The notes: generated from the sequence alone by a model not told the origin. 64,000 nucleotides of DNA from Pisaster brevispinus (GCA_023634235.1 JAMKCF010000001.1:16254258-16318257), one strand, 5' to 3'. Shown: positions 44,901-56,681, counted from the stretch's first letter. A program made the numbers and translations.

Positions 44901-46179
44901 AGAACCCCCCCCCCAGTCATTGGTATGTGAAAGCCTACATGTAATGTGTATCATCTTCCAGTCTAATGGTGTTTTACGGTGACTGAGCAACTGTAAAACA
45001 ATATGCCAACATAAATACTGCTCCTGCATGGATAAAAAAGATCTGAAAACTAATTAGGATTCTCTGAGTTTTTAACATAATCATTGCGGGCAGTGATTAT
45101 TGACATAATCTGGTTAGCAATTCTGATCATGCCGGTAAGTAAAGATGTATCACAGTCCACTTCCCATGGTGATAAGATGCAAAACTTAAACTAGTAGTCA
45201 ACCACAGACGCTGGCTGTGATCGTTGTGTATTTTTTTAAGTCTATTGAACTCGTTCATAATAATGCGACCGCAACCGCTTGGGGGACCAAGATGTGACAT
45301 TGGAATGTACGATGTTCACACGAGTAGCTAAACTTCACTGCTAACTTCACTGCTAAATATTCACAGCGGCGGGGTTCGCTTGACTTGGCTAAAAAGTACC
45401 TTGCGTTCACACGAGGTATGGTCGCAGTTTAGCCAGCACAGAATGTTTCGGCTTGAGGTAGTTTTCTCTGCCACTGTAGTAGTTTTGTTGAAGAGTCTAC
45501 ATGTTGGTCCACATTTTTTGTCTTAGTTCGCAGTGATTGTATTATATTCCCAGTGATTCGGAATGAGAAATGTTTTTTTTATGGTCCGTTCTTGTCACTG
45601 AACACATTGCCTCATCAGCCAAGTTCAGTGTTACAATTTCGTCCCCATTTGTGTGCGATGTCATCGTACCACAGCACGTGCGTTGCCTGTCTATGGGAAG
45701 GAGGTTGATCACCTCGCAAGGTTGCCGACGGACGTGGGAAACGTTTTTAAATCGATTTAATAATTTACTAACATGGATCCTAAAGGTGGCCGATTCTTTC
45801 GTCTAAGCTTTATTCTCTGTTTATGTTATGAGTAGTGAGTACAATTTAACCATTATGATGAATATAGATGACGTCAACTTAGATGTACAAACTTGTCTAG
45901 GCCTACACGCAACACAAGGAGAAAAAAATAAACAGCGTTTAAAAATCAACTTGCTGAAATCAGGTTTACAGCTAGCTAAGGTCAGTTGCGTTCACACGAG
46001 AAAAATTCCTTTATCAAATATCATTGATTAGTTGAGTTATTAGCAGCGGAAATTTTTGCTGCTAACGTTTGGAGTAAGCAGCGAAGTTAGCAGCAAAAAT
46101 AGCAACATTCTGTGCTCACACGATCAAAAATGTTTGCTAATATAGCTAGCAGCGAAGTTAGCAGCGAAACGTACCCATG
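38996..46179. other. Interior of CACTA-like element, 7.2 kb without a recognised gene
   Basis: A/T-rich. Seen here: a 10-bp-stem hairpin TACCTCCATG...CATGGAGGTA (about 40,110-40,136); a diverged direct repeat pair starting near 40,513 and 41,711 (CCGGTCAwATTTAAAACAAA); poly-C runs near 42,490 and 44,905; four direct copies of a TTCACACGA motif at about 45,312, 45,406, 45,991 and 46,117 with AGTTAGCAGC repeats between. No open frame longer than 100 codons and no transposase motif. Confidence 0.55.
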
Positions 46180-46699
46180 TGATTTCTGCCTCGCACCAGA
46201 CGTGATTTCGGTAATGCAGCCAGACATTGTGCTAGGCACAATTACTATGGATGTGATTTCTGGCTCTGATGTGATTTTGGCCGGGGCCGGGACAGTGGAT
46301 GTGATTTTGGTAATGCAGCCAGACAGTGGATGTGATTTTGGATAGTGGCAATTAACCAAGGATGTGATTTGTGGCTTGGATGTGATTTTGGCAAGGGCCC
46401 AGACAGTGGATGTGATTTTGGTAATTCAGCCAGACAGTGGATGTGATTTTGGCTATGAGCAATTATCATGGGTGTGATTTCTGGCTTGGATGTGATTTTG
46501 GCAAGGGCCTAGACAGTGGATGTGATTTTGGTAATTCAGCCAGACAGTGGATGTGATTTTGGCTATGAGCAATTATCATGGATGTGATTTCTGGCTCGGA
46601 TGTGATTTTGGATAAAATCACATTCTAGCCCCAAAATCACATCCAACAAAATAGCCTTTCCATTTGTGTTGTAAAATCACATCCAGGCCATTCACAGTG
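46180..46699 (-). repeat. Right subterminal repeat array
   Basis: About 16 copies of GATGTGATTTTGG (the complement of the left-end motif) and three in the opposite orientation at the tip, with the same spacer vocabulary as the left array. Ends in the terminal repeat CACAGTG at 46,693-46,699. Confidence 0.9.
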
Positions 46700-46702
46700 T
46701 GA

Positions 46703-47179
46703 TGACGTCATCAATCTACGTTTCAACACATGTTGTCTGCATGAAGGCCGTTATGTAAACCAATTTTGAAACAATTATAAAAACTCTGCCAGAGGCTTCT
46801 AGTAAAACTGTATTTTGAATTGTTTTTAACCTGCCGCCAGATGGCGCTCTTAATTTGTTTTGACGTTGTTAATCTTATTTTTTTTAACCAGATCCTTGTC
46901 AGACTACAACATCGTTAAAAACAACTCAAAAAAATTGCCACTTTTAAATTACAAGGCACTTCAACCGGAAGTAGAGGTCATGTAATTTCATGGAAACAGT
47001 TAAAATCGAAGACCTATATTACGTTTGTATAAAAAGCAACACAGGGTCTCTTATCCTCGAATTGATCCGAATTTTCAAAGATTTAAACATTAAATGACGT
47101 AGATTTCCGAGGCGGCATCTGTCACACAGTGAGCAAATAATAATATTCCAGAGCGGGATAAAGCATGAACAGTTATTTG
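46703..47179. other. Non-coding flank
   Basis: No gene recognised between the right end of the CACTA-like element and the DIRS fragment. Frames overlapping 47,019-47,179 are the decayed 3' continuation of the DIRS RT. Confidence 0.4.
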
Positions 47180-48748
47180 ATACAGCGCCATTGTGCTTGT
47201 GGAATGCAAATTTCCAAACCAAGAAAAAAAGGGATTGACTTGGACTTGTGGTCTTCTCCAACGCAATTGGCACCCCTAATGAGGAACATACGCCGCACAA
47301 CTTGGCGCCGATGCTCCCACAAACAAAAAAACATTCAAATAATGAGCAACCAGCTCTGATTGGCCAAAAGCTCATAGTCTGTAGGGGACACTGGTAGTAA
47401 CTGGAAGGCCGATTTAATATCTGATTTGGCCATCCAAGCCCCGTGACCTGCCCCCATTACCATGTCCACAGCTTGACCGAATGACGTGTAATGCACAGCG
47501 CATTGACGTTTATCAATGAAATCATTAATTGATTCACCTGACGGAAATGATACGTGATGAATAAGCCTGAAGGAATTCGGTTCATGTTTGGGAACTAAAC
47601 CGATGGGTGAACACTGCAAATTCGGTAAGACAAATTTCTTTATACAATTTCTCTTCTACTAGTTGTGGCTGCTGGGCAGCCGATGAAAGGCAATCAGAAT
47701 CTCGTCCCACCTGTGGCCCGTTAAAACCAATTTTGAAACCTTGGGCAAAACCACTCAGAAGGAGATCAGCGGCCTCCCTGTTATGGTAATGGCATATTAA
47801 ACCAACTGTGCAGAACACCTAAGGTAATTGGAGTTGGGGGCACGAAAATCCCGCTGAATGGTTTTGGCAGCCCCTTTTTGTTCGCAGTTACCCCTATCAA
47901 CACGGTAACCTGCCTGGTGTGTGACCGGCCCGTTTTGCCAACTACGAGCCGAAGGCTGGGACGAGAAATTCCTAGGGCCATGCCGTACTGTCCTCACGTT
48001 ACTGATAATATTATTACCATAAAACCAAATGTTGCTAGCCCTTTTCACATTACATGTTGTTATCCCATGACCCTCCATATTACGTTTACATCTATGGGAA
48101 AAACGGCAACGCTGCCAATTTCAACAAATATGAGCAGCAGCAAGCTGGGAGCCAGTGTTCGCCCGACCTGAAGTAAAAACGGTCTGAACGTTCCCATTGT
48201 TGTTTGTACTTGCATGCCCCGGCACCAGAACCGACGCAGCAGCAACTGTCACCCACAATTCTACATCTAACTCCGCCCTTGATCGAGTCGGGTTAGCCTC
48301 TTACCGCAAGCGGAATTGCTCGTCATATGACCGCCAACCAAGACCTGGGAACTGCAAGGACGCGGTTTTTACTGTCTCCGCATATTTCAAAAACTCTGCA
48401 CACCGATCTGGATGGCGTTCAGTGTAAATAGACATGAATGCATGGAAGGCACTCGTCCATTTGTCTAGTGAATCAATCTTTCTCTTTGGAACGGAAGCTG
48501 GTTTAACCACTACTTGATTGCCTTCCACAGCTAAAGTCATGGTGGAGCTAGCGGTGTCTTGCATCAAGGCAAAAACAGCATTGTCACGGAGTAACGCAGC
48601 AAAGTCTACATACTGCCCGCCCCAAATCTTTTCTTTCAATGCCATGGGCACATGCATACCCAAAGAGCACTGTACTGATGGAACGGAAAGTGGTCTACCA
48701 AAGTTAACGGAAGGACTGACGGTAGCATTACCAAGATTACTACTACCG
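47180..48748 (-). pseudogene. DIRS/Ngaro-like gag-RT ORF, main part
   Basis: On the minus strand: gag-like region with MHVPMALKEKIWGGQYVDFAALL, WTSAFHAFMSIYTERHPDRCAEFLKY and GWRSYDEQFRLR (48,663-48,301), then in shifted frames the pol start GFAQGFKIGFNGPQVGRDSDCLSSA (47,790-47,700), SPIGLVPKHEPNSFRLIHHVSFPSGESINDFID and AKSDIKSAFQLLPVSPTDYELL (RT, catalytic Asp of motif A). A deletion follows; LGVPIALEKTTSPS and a FFLGLE-type string near 47,280-47,210 are the later RT part. The catalytic second motif is missing. RNase H, methylase and tyrosine recombinase are not seen. The ORF's upstream part lies at 62,976-63,670, separated by the 14.2-kb transposon. Confidence 0.8.
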
Positions 48749-48750
48749 AT

Positions 48751-48814
48751 AGGCCCTTCCCATGATATATGCTAATTAGCTCTGCACATGCGCAGTTATA
48801 GCACTGGTTGGCAA
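48751..48814 (+). repeat. Left terminal inverted repeat of the 14.2-kb transposon
   Basis: Begins AGGCCCTTCCCATGATAT and ends GCACTGGTTGGCAA. It pairs, with 16 mismatches and no gap, with the complement of 62,910-62,973. Preceded by the AT target duplication. Confidence 0.85.
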
Positions 48815-48904
48815 GGGGCGGCGGGCTGACATTTTTGTGTAACCGCCCATAAACATGATAAACGTAAACACCGCGAAATTTGGATTGCCGTATCGCATGT
48901 AGAG

Positions 48905-49309
48905 ATGAGTAAGTTCAACAAGTTCGCCGCAAAGGATCTGAAGAAGCTACTGCTGCCAGATCTTAAGGCTTTGGCCTCCCAGTTCTCATGTGACAGCAGT
49001 GTGCTGAAATTGAAAAAGAGTAAGATTATAGAGTTTTTAGTGTCGCATGACGCCGTGGGCGGCACAACAAATACAACAAGTACAACAATCCACAGTCGCT
49101 GCGGAAAGCCGGCAGCTGTCAGCGAGACATGGCCTGATCACCATATAGATATAGCTGGTGCAGAATCAGTAATACCTGTAATGTCTTACTCTTCAATCTA
49201 TGAGTATTGCACCAGGATTTCAGGCACTACTAAGTCGTCATTTAAGTCATTTGATAGAGCTATGAAACACATCGATGCCGGCGATGTGCACAGTGTCAAA
49301 TTTCTTAAG
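48905..49309 (+). CDS. YqaJ-type exonuclease gene, exon 1 (SAP domain)
   Basis: ATG at 48,905; 135 codons, ending in phase 0 at GTAAGT (49,310). Residues about 7-45 (FAAKDLKKLLLPDLKALASQ and following to IIEFLVSH) fit a SAP DNA-binding motif. The later part, GTTKSSFKSFDRAMKHIDAGDVHSVKFLK, is typical of invertebrate YqaJ/SWIM proteins. The following intron is 7.4 kb because it holds the TTAA-flanked element. Exons 2-5 follow at 56,682. The start is only 90 bp inside the left terminal repeat, so the promoter must be in or near that repeat. Confidence 0.8.
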
Positions 49310-50202
49310 GTAAGTTCATCGATGTAATTGTAAAACAAATAAGTAAAGCCAGCCTACACAAAATAAATAAATAAATAAATAAATGAATTGAAATTCATAC
49401 GGCCTGTATTATCCGTGAAAGCTCTATTTATTTAGTACACTTTACATATACAGCTAACTATTATAAGTATAAAGGTCACACCATGACAATGCTGGTGCAC
49501 TTCCCAGATAGTTACAATTAAAATGTTCTTCACTGTTCAGTAATGGCAGCTCCTTTGCACAGTGTGTGTATTTGTTATCTGGAATCCCATGCGAAATACA
49601 CATACAATTGGCTGTGGGATGTTTTGTAAACCTCATGGTTATTGACAAGAAGTGTTTTTCTTCCTAATTATTATTGGTGCAAGATTGTGCTGAGGATGAA
49701 GTTATAACTTTGGGGATTGGTCATAGCAAGTTGTCTGGCACCATTTTCATGTTATTTTAAAAATTTTAACACTATGTTTCCACGTTATGCCAGTATCCTT
49801 AATTTGCTTATGTTGAAACACAAAAAATACTTATCTTTATTTGATTTCTAGCAACACCTTTCAGAACACTTAAAGTGTTACTAGAGCGATTTGTGCTGCG
49901 GTTCCCTTTTATAATAAAACTGTAGAATGATACTTCATTATGTCACATAAAAAAAACCCCAAAGAGTTGGCTCTTTTGTTCATGCAAAAACAAATACTTT
50001 TACAGACCCATTTTTTTGCACTCGCCACTCCGAATCGCGAAAAGACCCCCCACGTAGAGTCCCTGTGCACACAGCTTCCGCAAACACTGTGTGACGTCAC
50101 AGGGTGGTATAGGTCTTGTGTTGTCATACACAACGGCGTGAAGGAAGCCACTACTTTCCCTTCGCTTAGGCTTGTTTCACGAATTCTCCTGCATATTTCA
50201 CC

Positions 50203-50480
50203 ATGGCTGAAAGTGACAGTTCTTGGGAAGCTCACAGTGTAAACAGAGGATGCCATCGGTGACAGTAGTAGCGTCATTATTTATTCTGGTAGTGATTCCA
50301 GCAATTTCAGTTTGCCTGACCCGGGCTGCCGACGAAGTCGAAGACTATAAAGCATTACGACGAAGTCCGTGGTGCAGAACCGTACAGGTTCGAGCCCATA
50401 GCCCCGGTAGGCCAAGGCGGCGAAGATGACGACGAAGAGGAATCCGATTAGGACAACGATCGTCTTTTAAACACAGACTA
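50203..50480 (+). pseudogene. P2X7-domain gene, exon 1
   Basis: ATG at 50,203 in good context (TTCACCATGG) opens MAESDSSWEAHS, Ser/Asp-rich. Reading needs at least two frame changes before YRFEPIAPVGQGGEDDDEEE, the acidic lead-in usual for this family, then an in-frame TAG and DNDRLLNTD before the GTGAGT donor at 50,481. The codon split by the intron is TA/G, a stop, where relatives have Trp (NTDW). Three or more lesions make this a pseudogene. Confidence 0.65.
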
Positions 50481-50611
50481 GTGAGTACAGGCCGGAAATC
50501 TAATACATTCCTGGTTTTTATTTAGTGAAGGTGGTTCAAATTTTGACTTGATTTCATTTTAAAAACCGACGTAGCCCAACGTAGCGTAGTTCTAAATATT
50601 CACTAGAGTCT

Positions 50612-50838
50612 AGTGTAGTTACACAATGAAAATCTTCTCCTTGAAAACTCAGTGAAATATCTGTGAAATGCCATTTTGGGGTGAATTTTAAGGAAATAAT
50701 AATTTTTTACGGTATTTTCACCCTGTTGATATGGGAAAACAGGGTAAAAACATTGTGAAATGAAGAAAGTCCTTGAAATTAATCCCCAAAACAGCATTTC
50801 ACTGAGTTTTCAAGGAGAAGATTTTCATAGTGTTAGTC
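50612..50838. mobile_element. MITE in intron 1 of the P2X7-domain gene
   Basis: Inverted ends of about 45 bp: ATGAAAATCTTCTCCTTGAA continuing through CTCAGTGAAAT on the left (50,625-50,658), and its complement at about 50,790-50,827; both continue into ATTTTGGGG/CCCCAAAA. About 225 bp, no ORF. The outer edges and target duplication are unclear (TAG-rich flanks). Confidence 0.7.
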
Positions 50839-51046
50839 TAGAATAGACCCACTAACTGGGGCGCTGTACTCGTTTTTTCGAAATTTTGTCATCTGTGGTC
50901 GTACTTAGCCCCAGGAATTAATAGTACACTCAATTGTTAAACCTCAATTTGCTAAGATTTCACCACACCAAGCCACAAAAAATGGCTCAATGAAAAAAAT
51001 ACCCAACAAAATAGCTTATTATAAAAACAACCGCCTGCTTTTCAGA

Positions 51047-51100
51047 CGGGTTCCCTGCCTCAACCATGTAAACTACGCGGTTGTTGAGGCAGGGCACCCG
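51047..51100. repeat. Hairpin with 18-bp arms
   Basis: CGGGTTCCCTGCCTCAAC (51,047-51,064) pairs with GTTGAGGCAGGGCACCCG (51,083-51,100), one mismatch, 18-nt loop. Lies in intron 1 of the P2X7-domain gene. May be the core of a short foldback element; no ends were identified. Confidence 0.7.
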
Positions 51101-52480
51101 TCGATACATGCGAGCTATGGATCGTGATGGATGGTTTCTCAGCTCATATTGACTAAAAAAAATCGTCAATTTGGAGTACAAAACATGATCGTGAGTACAA
51201 TTAAATGACTGATGTTGCATCTTAGACATATCAAGAAGCCAGTAGGCGTTTTTTAAGCTTCTGGGTCTAGTTCTACACTAACTATTGGGTTTGTAAAATA
51301 ATCCTTCGCATTGCCCGGTGAATTTTGCCGATTGACTACGTGGGTACCTTCATGCCACTGCCAGTACACACATGGATCACCACACACGTGTGAATTGTAC
51401 AGGCATAGTTTACGTAGTGAATGATAGTCATAATAGTGCTTAGTAGTAGTATGTTTTACACAAGTACATCCTACATGTACTGTTCAGTGAGAGAACATGT
51501 TCATGATGAAAAAGTTTGATAATTGTGTATATTTTCACCACTGCTACTAAAAAAGTACTAGTACTAGTACTAACTGAATAATTTTAATTAAAAAAGAAAA
51601 GAAAATAGATGTAGAAAACTGTTTTGCTTTGACTTGAGTTTATAGGCTTTCTTATTATGGGTGAATTAATTATCAGGCTCCATTCAAAAATCAAACATTG
51701 TTTTGACGGCATTAGTAATGTAAGCTAGGTTGGTATTTCGACCCCAGAATGTGCAAAATAACTTGTTTATCACCTTACGCAGTATTCCTATCCAGTGTGG
51801 TATTTAATTTTAGTGCACCCTTTTTACCATCAAAGTTTAAAAGTAATTTTTGATAAATGTTTTGACGCAATGCATGGGTGAAATCCTAAAATAGTTACTT
51901 ACTACATGTACATGGTCTAATCATTCAAAGATGTGAAATATTGGGATCAAGTTCCCCTCCCCCCCCCCCCCTCCTCCACACACACACACGCAAACTTGTT
52001 GGGTAGTATTGTTCAATTAATCAATTGTTAAATGTAGTGTACCCTTTAAGTTGGCATGTGTTGGGGCACACACCCCACCCTTATGGATCCGGTTTGTGGG
52101 GTCCTGCTATTGCTGTCCTATTATTCCTTTTTCTAAAGAATTCCTCTTTTGGGTCCAAGTTAAATGAAGAATACCTTGTGGGGTCCATCGTTCCGTTGTT
52201 TTCCCACAAGGACCCATGCATAAGCCTACACTTGTATAGGCTTACAAATAAAAAATATAAAAAAAAGAGAAACCTACCCCCTCCCCCCAAAAAAATAATA
52301 AATAAAATAACAAAAAAATATTTATATATAAATATTAAAAGTTAATGAATAAAGTTATCCTAGTTTTAGTAAAATTAAAACTTGTTTTTGTGAGGTTTAT
52401 TTGTAAATGAACTTCACAAAAAGTATTTGCACACATCACAATGTTAAAGTTGTTTCTCCTCTCCCCCTTATTATATCCAG

Positions 52481-52723
52481 GTGTACTTCAGGTGGACATT
52501 GCATCATGCAAGCTGATATTTCAAATTGTATTTGCTGTAAAGAAGTTGATGCAATTCGCACAAAAATGACAGATTTGAGGATCAACCTGGACGCTCAGGA
52601 CCAGTGTATCAGCCAGCATGAATGGTTCGAAGCCTGCTGTTTGCATCCTGCAGTTCTGCAGACTGCACATTTACAGTACCAAGCTCAATATGGAAGAAGG
52701 GGCATACAGGGAACAGTTGACAA
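52481..52723 (+). pseudogene. P2X7-domain gene, exon 2 (zinc-binding core)
   Basis: Bounded by a TATATCCAG acceptor and GTAAGT donor. Encodes CTSGGHC...CICCKEVDAI, then QCISQHEWFEACCLHPAVLQTA and QYQAQYGRRG, matching the Cys-rich zinc-coordinating part of the P2X7 receptor intracellular (ballast) domain. In human P2X7 this domain is a cytosolic zinc- and GDP-binding module of an ion channel; here there is no channel part, as in many invertebrate genes named P2X7-like. The exon itself is unbroken and ends in phase 2. Confidence 0.8.
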
Positions 52724-53156
52724 GTAAGTAGTGTTTTAAGACAAAAGTGATTGTACTGTATGTTTAAAACTCTTAATTGTTTAATAATATTACCAGTGTT
52801 GTACATTGAAAAAGTTCAACAAAAGACATTATGTTTTGTCTCCATATACACCATGCTGTAAATAAACATGTACACTGTACAACTTTAAATAGAACATAGT
52901 AATCAGATCATAAAAAAATCATAATAAAATTACATAACTCTACAGAAAGTTACAACTGACTCCTTCCATTTTTATAGTATTGTTTGTATGGTCAACAAGA
53001 TTACATGTATTAAGATAGAAATATTAAGATAGATTGATTGATTCCGCAAAATAAATGGCTACACTGTATTGCAGTATGAACTAGTATAGTAAATTCACAA
53101 GTTTACTTACTTGGTACTTATATTTTTCTGTTTATTAAATTCTTATTAATCTCCAG

Positions 53157-53278
53157 GAAATATCAACATGTGGCTTACCGTCAAGTTCCACTCCCATGTT
53201 GTGCGGTGAATCAAATCCATACCCGACCCGAACCCAGGTGGAAAATACAAAGGCTTCAGCTATCCCGATTTGGATTAA
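53157..53278 (+). pseudogene. P2X7-domain gene, exon 3 (C-terminus)
   Basis: Joins exon 2 in phase to give DKKYQHVAYRQ, then VPLPCCAVNQIHTR; a one-base shift then leads to a PGGKYKGF-type end and TAA at 53,276-53,278. Relatives usually have a Trp-rich stretch (RWCWG...) between the YRQ and LPxCAV motifs; here it is missing, an in-frame deletion of perhaps 14 residues. One frameshift and one deletion support pseudogene status. Confidence 0.7.
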
Positions 53279-54570
53279 CTTTCATTTTTGTGTATGCACT
53301 TTTCATGTACATTGTACATGTACTTCTTTCAAAAATATTTTTGCTGTTTAATTTTACTTTAGACATGAACATGCAACTTTGATAAAAATAAATAAAAACT
53401 GTTGAGGTAATATATTTGCATATAAACAGTGTTTTCTGATTTGTATGGCACTAAGGAAAGACATGCATCCCTGTTTTGATGACCAAACTTGTCAGAGTTC
53501 ACTCCACAGTACAAAAGCTGCCAATTACTTTAATATAGGGATATAACATTACATTGACAATAAAATGACAAAAATAATAGTGTGTAAAGAAAATATGAGA
53601 AATTTTTGGGCTATTTTTACTGTCGTGTTAATAATTGTTTCCAGGGTAACATTTCCTTACATTTTTCATAATAAAACAAACAGTGGTGCATTGTGATTAT
53701 ATCATATCATTAGACCCCTACTTGGTATGGAATTTAATCAAACAGCATGGTATTTCCAGAGGTTGCAATTAAACAGAATTTTGTGGTAGCCCAAAAAACA
53801 AGTCATTTCAACATTTTACTAGTAAGTCCTCGAATAAAAGTACATGTGTCCTGCACACAAACAGTCTTATTTACATATTGAAATGTTGGTTGTGCTGGTA
53901 AAACCACAAGCCTATGTATAGAAGTAACAGTGTAAGTTTTTTACCCCCTCTTTTTTATTTTGGTAATGAAAATGCCCACTTGGAAGTATTTTACAGCTCT
54001 TTATTTTCATGTACTATCTTTTAATTTTGGAAAAATATTGTGTTATGTTGACACTCTCATGGTAATTTTTTGCAATGTTTATATTTCAGAAACCCAATTT
54101 AGCTCTGCACATGTAGATTTATACAGTACTTTCCTAACAACGTCAAACTTCTTATGCTAATACTGTTTACAAGTAAATTGATCTTTTTGCTTTATAGAGC
54201 AAACAGTACAAAGGAACTTCTGAATAGTCAATTCTGCTAGTTAAGTTGTAAAAAAATTTGCATTTTGGTTTACTTAGTAGGTGTAATTTTGTATTTGTAC
54301 ATTATTACAACTTTGGCAAAATTATTCCACAGAATGTTGCTTGTGAAAGTATTGTAATCAACTTTTAATATATAAATTTTCTATTGCAATATCAACTTAA
54401 TTGAAAGAGTTGGAGTAAATAAACATTTATTTTGGTCCACAAAATATATCTGGTAAACAATTTACATACTCCTCTAGCTTGTCATTTTTAGCCTCCTGTA
54501 AAACAATATCAACTTTCTAGATTCTATATTTAGTTGAAATTCTATTTTTTTCATTATTCTAAATTCCGAT
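53279..54570. other. Non-coding between convergent genes of the nested element
   Basis: A/T-rich; no gene recognised. It separates the 3' ends of the P2X7-domain gene and the minus-strand THAP gene. Confidence 0.5.
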
Positions 54571-56265
54571 TCAGACTACGATAATAACCTTGGTATCTGA
54601 GCTGTAGGTCGATGAATCATGGGTTACAGCACTTCTAAACATTTCAGATGATGATGACGCCAATTCCTAGGAACAAACAAATACATGTACATGTTTTTAT
54701 TTGACATATGAACAAAATAATTTTTGGCAAATAATATACATTATAAATGTGACATATAAAGGGCACTTGATTTGCACTGACCTATCACAAAATGATTTCA
54801 CATGAGCTGAACACAGGAATAATCTCCTAAGTAAATACGTCATGTGTGTGTGAATTGTACACTTTCAAGAAATTACGACATGACATTCAGTATCTATGTA
54901 ATGCTTTTCAATCAAATTTAATTAGTAAAAATTTAGTTTTAGAAGAATAGATGGTTAGGAATATTAAATAATATAACATCTACCTCATCAGATGAATCAA
55001 TCAGATCACTTGATTTTGTGGACAGTGTAGCAGACGCTGAAGACATTGATGGTTTAGCTGATGACAGTACAGCTGTTCCTCTAGGTTCAAACATTTCCTT
55101 CAGCATCTAGCAAAAGTAAAATAGTACAATCCATTGAACACAATTTTTCACCACACAAATCCATAACTGAATTTTTTAAATGTGTTTTTATGGTTGTTTT
55201 TTGTTTTTGTTTTGGAAAGACACTCACTAATATATTTCACTCATTATATGACCAAGAAAGATATTCCATTATACATGTACATGTAGTTCCATTCATACTG
55301 CCTGAGGCTACTGGCTAGTCAGTACGCTTGGCAACATAGGAGGATACATATGACTATAGAGTACAAGTTAGTTACAACATTGAAGGAAACATTCCCCATG
55401 TATTGTATTTGTAACGATGACAGGATTATTTAATTAAGGAAGGGATGTAATATTAAGCTACCTACTTCTATTTTACAGAGAGATATACAATGTATACAAT
55501 GATGTAGTTATTGTTTTTTGACCTGATGAACACCATTTGACACCACCGATGAAAACGTAATACTATTATGTACACATTGCCAGTTGGTTTTGCCCAGTAT
55601 CCGGACACGTCTTTCTTCCCGATCTTAATCTCATCTGATCGATCGTTTCATCAATTTTATACATAATACAGCATGCAATAAATGCAAGACCACCATGAAA
55701 TATATCACATAAATAGGGCAAAAACATATAAAGATTATCATGCACACGTCGAAGCCGCACTTCCTTGAAAACATGGGGAAACTTTGGCTGGGGGCCGGTC
55801 CGATCATGCCTGCAATGCATGCCGCGGCCAGTCCCCACTTTCGTGAGGTACTTTACTGTTTCACCAACCACACACTCACCCTTGTTCGCTCCAGTTTTTT
55901 CCCCTCCGTTCTGCCCTTTCACTCTGTGGCTTTTCATTTTGTTCCCCCGACCACGATGTAGAAATATTAGGGGCCTTCAGTGTTGTTGGAACTGCACCAG
56001 TTTTCAGGGTAGTTTTAGGGGTGAATCCAAACTGTTGCTTGAGTTCGGTCGATGTATCCAAGCACAGAAGCAGTCGTCGGTGAAGTGCGTGCGATGCACA
56101 TATATCAACAAACACTTCGAAACGTTGAAGTTCGATCGCGTTGTGTTTACAAAACGTATCGATTGTCTCCTAAATAACAGAATCTGCTGGAAATTTTAGG
56201 AAGCTGAAATGAGGATTTTTAGTGCTGCTTCTTGTGCAGCCTCCAACGGCACACGTTTTTGGCAT
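54571..56265 (-). pseudogene. THAP-domain gene of the nested element
   Basis: Minus-strand ATG at 56,265-56,263 opens MPKTCAVGGCTRSS...HFSFLKFP, the CxxxxC start of a THAP zinc finger. A stop at 56,170 and frame slips follow; the CxxH end and a HFTDDCF string (typical of THAP) are found in two frames near 56,090-56,110, then KQQFGFTPKTTLKTGAVPTTLKAPN. Two 3' exons are clean and join in phase 0: 55,106-54,984 (acidic, Ser-rich) and 54,666-54,571 (ending in TGA). The middle (55,550-55,900) has an unrecognised frame. THAP domains are sequence-specific DNA binders used by several transposases; the catalytic part is not visible here. Confidence 0.6.
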
Positions 56266-56681
56266 TTTAAGTCGTATCCAGACCATTTAGCAACGACATG
56301 TATCAGGACGTGTGATTCTCGACGGACCTTTCCAATTGCTCGCACACTGCTGCAGCCGTGATTGCGCAACGTCATCAACAACCTAGTCCACCCTGTGACG
56401 TCACGATCTTTCTAACCAATCAAACGCCCTCAACGGCGAAATGCTTTCAAGTTTTGCCAAATCCCCAATAATGACCATTTTTTTGATGCGATATTACAGA
56501 CAAACTGTGAACCCAAATAACTTAACTTACTCATTAAATAGTAGTCTGATATAATGTCTGCAAGGTTCACAATCGTTTCTGCTTTCCCCAAAATCGCTCT
56601 AGTAACACTTTAACAACATATGTTCTTAACCTAAGGATTACTGATAAAGCCAATAATTTACATAACTTTGCTTTTTTACAG

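Larger units (their letters stand above)
35656..46699. mobile_element. 11-kb CACTA-like element with subterminal repeat arrays
   Basis: The ends are perfect inverted repeats over 33 bp, beginning CACTGTGAATGGCCTGGATG on each strand, and are flanked by TGA (35,653-35,655 and 46,700-46,702). CACT-ends with a 3-bp target duplication and dense subterminal repeats are hallmarks of EnSpm/CACTA transposons. The subterminal arrays (about 570 and 520 bp) are themselves inverted. The 10-kb interior has a 190-bp satellite, a MITE-like foldback and A/T-rich sequence, but no transposase ORF that I can recognise. It is therefore probably a large non-autonomous derivative. Confidence 0.75.
49874..56609. mobile_element. 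6.7-kb nested transposon with TTAA target duplication (Kolobok-like)
   Basis: Perfect 19-bp inverted ends AGTGTTACTAGAGCGATTT (49,874-49,892 and complement at 56,591-56,609), flanked by TTAA (49,870-49,873 and 56,610-56,613). Contents: a P2X7 intracellular-domain gene on the plus strand (50,203-53,278) and a THAP-domain gene on the minus strand (54,571-56,265), convergent. TTAA plus THAP suggests the Kolobok superfamily; piggyBac is unlikely because the ends do not start CCC/CAC. I do not see a transposase catalytic core, so it may be non-autonomous or the core is too decayed to read. Confidence 0.8.
49310..56681 (+). other. Intron 1 of the exonuclease gene, hosting a nested transposon
   Basis: GTAAGT donor at 49,310 and a TTTTTTACAG acceptor ending at 56,681. 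Besides the nested 6.7-kb element, it holds an AAAT microsatellite (49,362-49,386) and otherwise unremarkable A/T-rich sequence (49,390-49,869 and 56,614-56,681). Confidence 0.75.

Noticed and set aside
45312..46160. Possible MITE with TTCACACGA ends
   Set aside because: The motif copies are in direct, not inverted, orientation, and no target duplication was found.
55566..55937. 123-codon minus-strand frame in the nested element
   Set aside because: It overlaps the THAP gene region and may include part of it, but I could not match it to any domain or to splice sites that join it in phase.
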